DNA from: RGIG6904 sp024680835
GTDB taxonomy: Bacteria > Bacillota > Clostridia > Lachnospirales > Lachnospiraceae
Assembly: GCA_024680835.1 (NCBI GenBank)
Contig: JAILBP010000205.1
Coordinates: 1 to 8,279 of the forward strand
Direction of reading: 5' to 3'
DNA: 8,279 nucleotides
Part shown: piece by piece, positions 5,742 through 8,279 of the stretch
Position numbering within the stretch: position 1 is the first letter of the stretch
Layout of the letters: each line of letters opens with the position of its first letter
Translations under genes and position numbers: made by a program
The notes under the pieces: generated by a model
Seen by the model: only the letters and a program-made list of their open reading frames with translations
Databases searched by the model: none
What the model was told of the DNA's origin: nothing

Positions 5742-7201
5742 AATTTTCCCTTCAATGCGGGATAAAGTGCTTTGAATTTCTGGTATTTTTTTTCGTATTT
5801 TGCGGTAAGCTCCGGATCAGGCTCAACTGAATCCACCACTTTCACGATGGCATCTGCCGCTTCCTTTACGCTGCCGTACTCTCCGCAGGCAACTGCCGCC
5901 AGCATCGCTCCACCCATGGACGGACCTTCCTCAACCGCCAGAACATCCACCGTGATGCCTAAGATGTTGGCTAACATCTTCTTCCATAATGCGCTCTTGG
6001 CTCCGCCACCGCAGATTTTGGTGCGCTTGATATCGATGCCGAGAGACTTTGCAACCTCAAGCGAATCCCTGAGTGCGAATACAACACCCTCCAGAACTGC
6101 CTGTGTCATATCGGCACGGGTATTGTCCATCGTAAGACCTATGAAACAGCCTCTTGCACTCGGGTCATTGTGCGGTGAACGCTCGCCCATAAGATAAGGC
6201 AGGAAGAAAACATGATTCTCTCCGAGCTTTTCATCTGTGATAGGCGCCTGCTCACCTGCGTAGTCCTTGGTGCCGATGATCTCATCCATCCACCATTTAT
6301 TGCAGCTTGCGGCTGACAGCATGCATCCCATAAGATGATAAGAGCCGTCCGCGTGACAGAAGCTGTGCAATGCATTGTATTTATCAACGCCGAATTCCTT
6401 CGAAGAAATGAATACGGTTCCGCTTGTTCCCAGAGAGATATTGCATGCGCCGTCGCCCACCGTACCTGTGCCCACGGCAGCAGCTGCGTTGTCTCCCGCT
6501 CCCGCAGCAACTTTTACATTCTCTGAAAAACCGAGCTCTGCTGCTATCTCAGGCTTTATGGTGCCTACGCACTCATATGACTCGTAAAGTTTTGGCAGCA
6601 TGTCTTTTGTGATATCGCAGATCTCACACATCTCATCGGACCATTTGCGGTTCTTAACATCCAAAAGCAGCATTCCGCTGGCATCCGAAAGATCTGTACA
6701 GAAAGAGCCTGTCAGCTTGTATGCTATATAATCCTTGGGCAGCATGATCTTTTTTATCTTTGCGAAATTCTCCGGCTCTTTATTCTTGACCCAAAGGATC
6801 TTCGGAGCAGTAAATCCCGTAAATGAGATATTTGCCGTAAGCTCTGAAAGCTTTTCCTTTCCGATATCATTGTTGAGGTAATCGCATTCGTCGAATGTCC
6901 TGCCGTCATTCCACAAAAGCGCAGGTCTGATAACCTCATCCGCCTCGTCCAAGATCACAAGTCCGTGCATCTGACCTCCGAAGGAAATACCGGCGATCTC
7001 AGATTTATCAGTGCCTTCCGTCAGCTCCTTCAGACCTTCAAATGTCTCCTTCCACCAATCCTCCGGCTTCTGCTCAGACCAGCCCGGCTGCGGGAAAAAG
7101 ATAGGATATTCCCTTGTCACAGTCTTTACTACAGTGCCGTCTTTTTCCATCAGTAAAAGCTTAACCGATGACGTCCCCAGATCAATACCTATATAACGCA
7201 T
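5738..7201 (-). CDS. xylB: Xylulokinase (FGGY family)
   Basis: Phosphorylates D-xylulose with ATP to D-xylulose 5-phosphate, feeding the pentose phosphate or phosphoketolase pathway. With the ATG at 7201 it is 487 aa, close to Escherichia coli XylB (484). Motifs in order (this numbering): ATP-binding YIGIDLGTSSVK at 3-14, FFPQPGWSEQKPEDWW at 35-50, the sugar-pocket GQMHG at 76-80, LWNDGR at 96-101, AGAGDNAAAAVG at 233-244 with the catalytic Asp237, YLMGERSPHNDP at 336-347, and the C-terminal ATP-site GGGAKS at 398-403. The QMHG, WNDGR and GERSPHN segments fit xylulokinase better than glycerol, ribulo- or fuculokinase. An in-frame ATG at 7231 would add 10 residues that the family lacks; the stronger Shine-Dalgarno sequence (7206-7215) serves 7201. 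The isomerase downstream is the expected partner. Upstream direct repeats suggest control by an activator. Confidence 0.94.
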   Translation of the reverse strand: MRYIGIDLGTSSVKLLLMEKDGTVVKTVTREYPIFFPQPGWSEQKPEDWWKETFEGLKELTEGTDKSEIAGISFGGQMHGLVILDEADEVIRPALLWNDGRTFDECDYLNNDIGKEKLSELTANISFTGFTAPKILWVKNKEPENFAKIKKIMLPKDYIAYKLTGSFCTDLSDASGMLLLDVKNRKWSDEMCEICDITKDMLPKLYESYECVGTIKPEIAAELGFSENVKVAAGAGDNAAAAVGTGTVGDGACNISLGTSGTVFISSKEFGVDKYNALHSFCHADGSYHLMGCMLSAASCNKWWMDEIIGTKDYAGEQAPITDEKLGENHVFFLPYLMGERSPHNDPSARGCFIGLTMDNTRADMTQAVLEGVVFALRDSLEVAKSLGIDIKRTKICGGGAKSALWKKMLANILGITVDVLAVEEGPSMGGAMLAAVACGEYGSVKEAADAIVKVVDSVEPDPELTAKYEKKYQKFKALYPALKGKF

Positions 7202-7205
7202 TTTA

Positions 7206-7215
7206 CCCCTCCCTT
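7206..7215 (-). promoter_or_regulatory. Ribosome binding site deciding the xylB start
   Basis: AAGGGAGGGG with its GGAGG core 6 bases before the ATG at 7201. The alternative ATG at 7231 has only AAGGA in front of it and lies in the loop of a small CGGCA/TGCCG hairpin (7222-7237). Confidence 0.7.
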
Positions 7216-7252
7216 GTTTTTCGGCACACATCTGCCGTCCTTTTTTTCTTCA

Positions 7253-7281
7253 AGTATATTACCACATAAATCAGTAAATTC
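7253..7281 (-). promoter_or_regulatory. Weak candidate promoter of xylB
   Basis: A -10 like TATACT (7253-7258; overlapping TAATAT at 7256-7261) has no acceptable -35 at 17 bases (GAATTT at 7276-7281). A good -10 with a poor -35 is typical of promoters that need an activator. One of three direct repeats ends exactly where the -35 would be. Confidence 0.4.
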
Positions 7282-7346
7282 ACATGTCGAAAATTGCTTT
7301 ATCATGGTCAAAACTTGCGATTTGGATTTTACATCTCAAAAATTGC
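7282..7346 (-). repeat. Three imperfect direct repeats upstream of xylB (candidate activator sites)
   Basis: On the minus strand: GCAATTTTTGAGATGT (7331-7346), GCAAGTTTTGACCATGA (7302-7318) and GCAATTTTCGACATGT (7282-7297). The outer two match at 14 of 16 positions; the middle one is less similar and needs a one-base gap. The two nearest the promoter are spaced about 21 bases apart, two helical turns, and the last abuts the -35 position. Tandem direct sites about 21 bp apart, touching -35, are typical of AraC/XylR-type activators. No such regulator gene is in the window. Confidence 0.55.
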
Positions 7347-7396
7347 TATCCGCGGCAGACCAGTCACCGATCAAACGACATTGATATTACTACTCT

Positions 7397-7426
7397 AAAA
7401 AAACTCCCGGATAAAAAATCCGGGAG
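7397..7426 (-). terminator. Rho-independent terminator of the Big_2 protein gene
   Basis: A 9-bp perfect stem (CTCCCGGAT, 7418-7426, with ATCCGGGAG, 7404-7412), a 5-base loop and seven T on the minus strand (7397-7403), about 24 bases after the stop. It isolates the xylB unit from the upstream gene. Confidence 0.95.
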
Positions 7427-7449
7427 CCTGTATACAGTATGGGTTTTTA

Positions 7450-8265
7450 TTACTTTGTAACCTTAACCTTGCACTTCAGTGTCTTGCCGTCAACCTTTGC
7501 CTTGATGACTGCTTTACCGGCCTTGACTGCTTTAACAACACCTTTTTTGTTTACCTTTGCAACTGCCTTCTTTGATGAAGACCATTTAACCTTGCCTTTA
7601 ACACCGGTAACTGAAAGCGTTTCTGTTTTGCCTGCAGCAAGTTCAAGCTCATTAGCTGAAAGAAGCGGATTAGCTTCTGCAACAACACCGTAGTTTGAAA
7701 CCGTGAAATTAACCTCGATAGATTTTACCTTTGTCTTGGCTTCAGCACCAATGTAATCATCCGAGATGAGCTTTGCTGTACATGCAGTAACGTCTCCGCC
7801 TGCGCATCTCTGATCAAAGTGATTGTCATCTCCTAAATATGAATCTGCTGTCGGGCTATTCCACTCATTATAGATATTGACACGGGTAGTAACGCCTGTT
7901 CCATCAGCTGAGCAAGTGTAGCTGTCGCCCTGCATCTGAATCTCCTCACCGTTGATCTTTATGGAATCAACAGTGATAATGCAGCCTGTACCAAGTGCGC
8001 TCTCACCGTTAACAACATCAAGCGCATTGAACTGGGCAAGTCCTACTGCCTCATCTACAGCTGCCGATACCGTGTAGGATCCGTCTCCGGTGATCTCTAC
8101 ATTGGTAACATCCTTATCAAAGCCGCCCCAGTCAGCATTGTTGATGTTCAGATAAGCCGTACCATCTTTTAATCCTGATGCATCCTGACCTGCGAACACC
8201 GGTACTGCGCCAAATGCCAACACGCCTGCTGTGGCAAGTGCCAGTATCTTCTTTAAGTTTTTCAT
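7450..8265 (-). CDS. Secreted protein with C-terminal bacterial Ig-like (Big_2) domain and an uncharacterised N-terminal module
   Basis: A 271-aa exported protein of unknown function. Residues 1-25 form a signal peptide: KKLKK-type basic start (MKNLKKI), hydrophobic 8-24, likely cleavage after VFA. Residues 200-271 match a Big_2 domain: LLSANELELAAGKTETLSV, then VKWSSSKKAVAKVNKKGVV, then KAGKAVIKAKVDGK. Such domains act as spacers or adhesion modules on surface and secreted proteins of Clostridia. Residues about 30-195 look like a beta-sandwich: alternating strands including TAYLNINNADW (36-46), the turn VEITGDGSYTV (56-66), ITVDSIKINGEEI (97-109) and RVNIYNEWN (128-136). I recall similar modules in Lachnospiraceae secreted carbohydrate-active proteins, so carbohydrate binding is a reasonable guess, not a finding. 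There are four cysteines in the module (95, 118, 154, 162). There is no sortase motif or transmembrane anchor. Shine-Dalgarno AGGAGGG at 8273-8279 lies 7 bases before the ATG; the promoter is outside the window. Confidence 0.85.
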   Translation of the reverse strand: MKNLKKILALATAGVLAFGAVPVFAGQDASGLKDGTAYLNINNADWGGFDKDVTNVEITGDGSYTVSAAVDEAVGLAQFNALDVVNGESALGTGCIITVDSIKINGEEIQMQGDSYTCSADGTGVTTRVNIYNEWNSPTADSYLGDDNHFDQRCAGGDVTACTAKLISDDYIGAEAKTKVKSIEVNFTVSNYGVVAEANPLLSANELELAAGKTETLSVTGVKGKVKWSSSKKAVAKVNKKGVVKAVKAGKAVIKAKVDGKTLKCKVKVTK

Positions 8266-8279
8266 TGTAAATCCCTCCT

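Noticed and set aside
7428..7437. Palindrome CTGTATACAG between the Big_2 gene and its terminator
   Set aside because: A 10-bp palindrome is expected several times by chance in a window of this size, and its place after the stop codon gives no regulatory role.
1..8279. CRISPR array, tRNA, rRNA, insertion sequence or phage genes
   Set aside because: No regularly spaced repeats, no cloverleaf-like sequences, and no transposase, integrase or phage proteins were found on either strand.

Overview
All seven complete genes and one partial gene in this window lie on the minus strand, so the window reads from its right end to its left. Every product except the secreted protein at the right end is a recognisable bacterial family. 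The set suggests a Gram-positive member of the Clostridia, most likely Lachnospiraceae (a Butyrivibrio, Roseburia or Coprococcus type). The reasons are strong AGGAGG-type ribosome binding sites, TTGACA/TATAAT-like promoters, hairpin plus T-run terminators, a signal peptidase / RbgA / RNase HII cluster, a fucose-isomerase-like protein paired with a xylulokinase, and a secreted protein ending in a bacterial Ig-like (Big_2) domain. The taxonomic call is inference from gene content.

Right to left: (1) 8265-7450, a secreted Big_2-domain protein with a perfect terminator. (2) 7449-7202, an intergenic region with three imperfect direct repeats next to a weak promoter. (3) 7201-5738, a xylulokinase (xylB), followed by a 151-base gap with two possible promoters, then 5586-4102, an isomerase of the L-fucose/L-arabinose isomerase superfamily, closed by a strong terminator. 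(4) 3898-2825, chorismate synthase (aroC), with its own promoter and a leader that can fold through an 8-bp inverted repeat. (5) 2645-2376, ribosomal protein bS20 (rpsT), with a near-consensus promoter, a leader of several small hairpins and a terminator. (6) 2229-1, a tight operon: divergent signal peptidase I, ribosome-assembly GTPase rbgA, classical signal peptidase I, and the 5' part of rnhB, which runs off the left edge.

Functionally, the kinase and isomerase probably form a pentose entry step: aldose to D-xylulose to D-xylulose 5-phosphate. The fucose-isomerase-like enzyme would stand in for the classical xylose isomerase. The lepB-rbgA-lepB-rnhB operon combines protein export, 50S assembly and RNA:DNA hybrid repair. 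aroC and rpsT are ordinary housekeeping genes.

There is no CRISPR array, tRNA, rRNA, insertion sequence or phage gene. I see no clear new defence or mobile system. The points that most repay a second look are the direct repeats before xylB, the non-standard isomerase, the uncharacterised N-terminal module of the secreted protein, and the structured leaders of rpsT and aroC.
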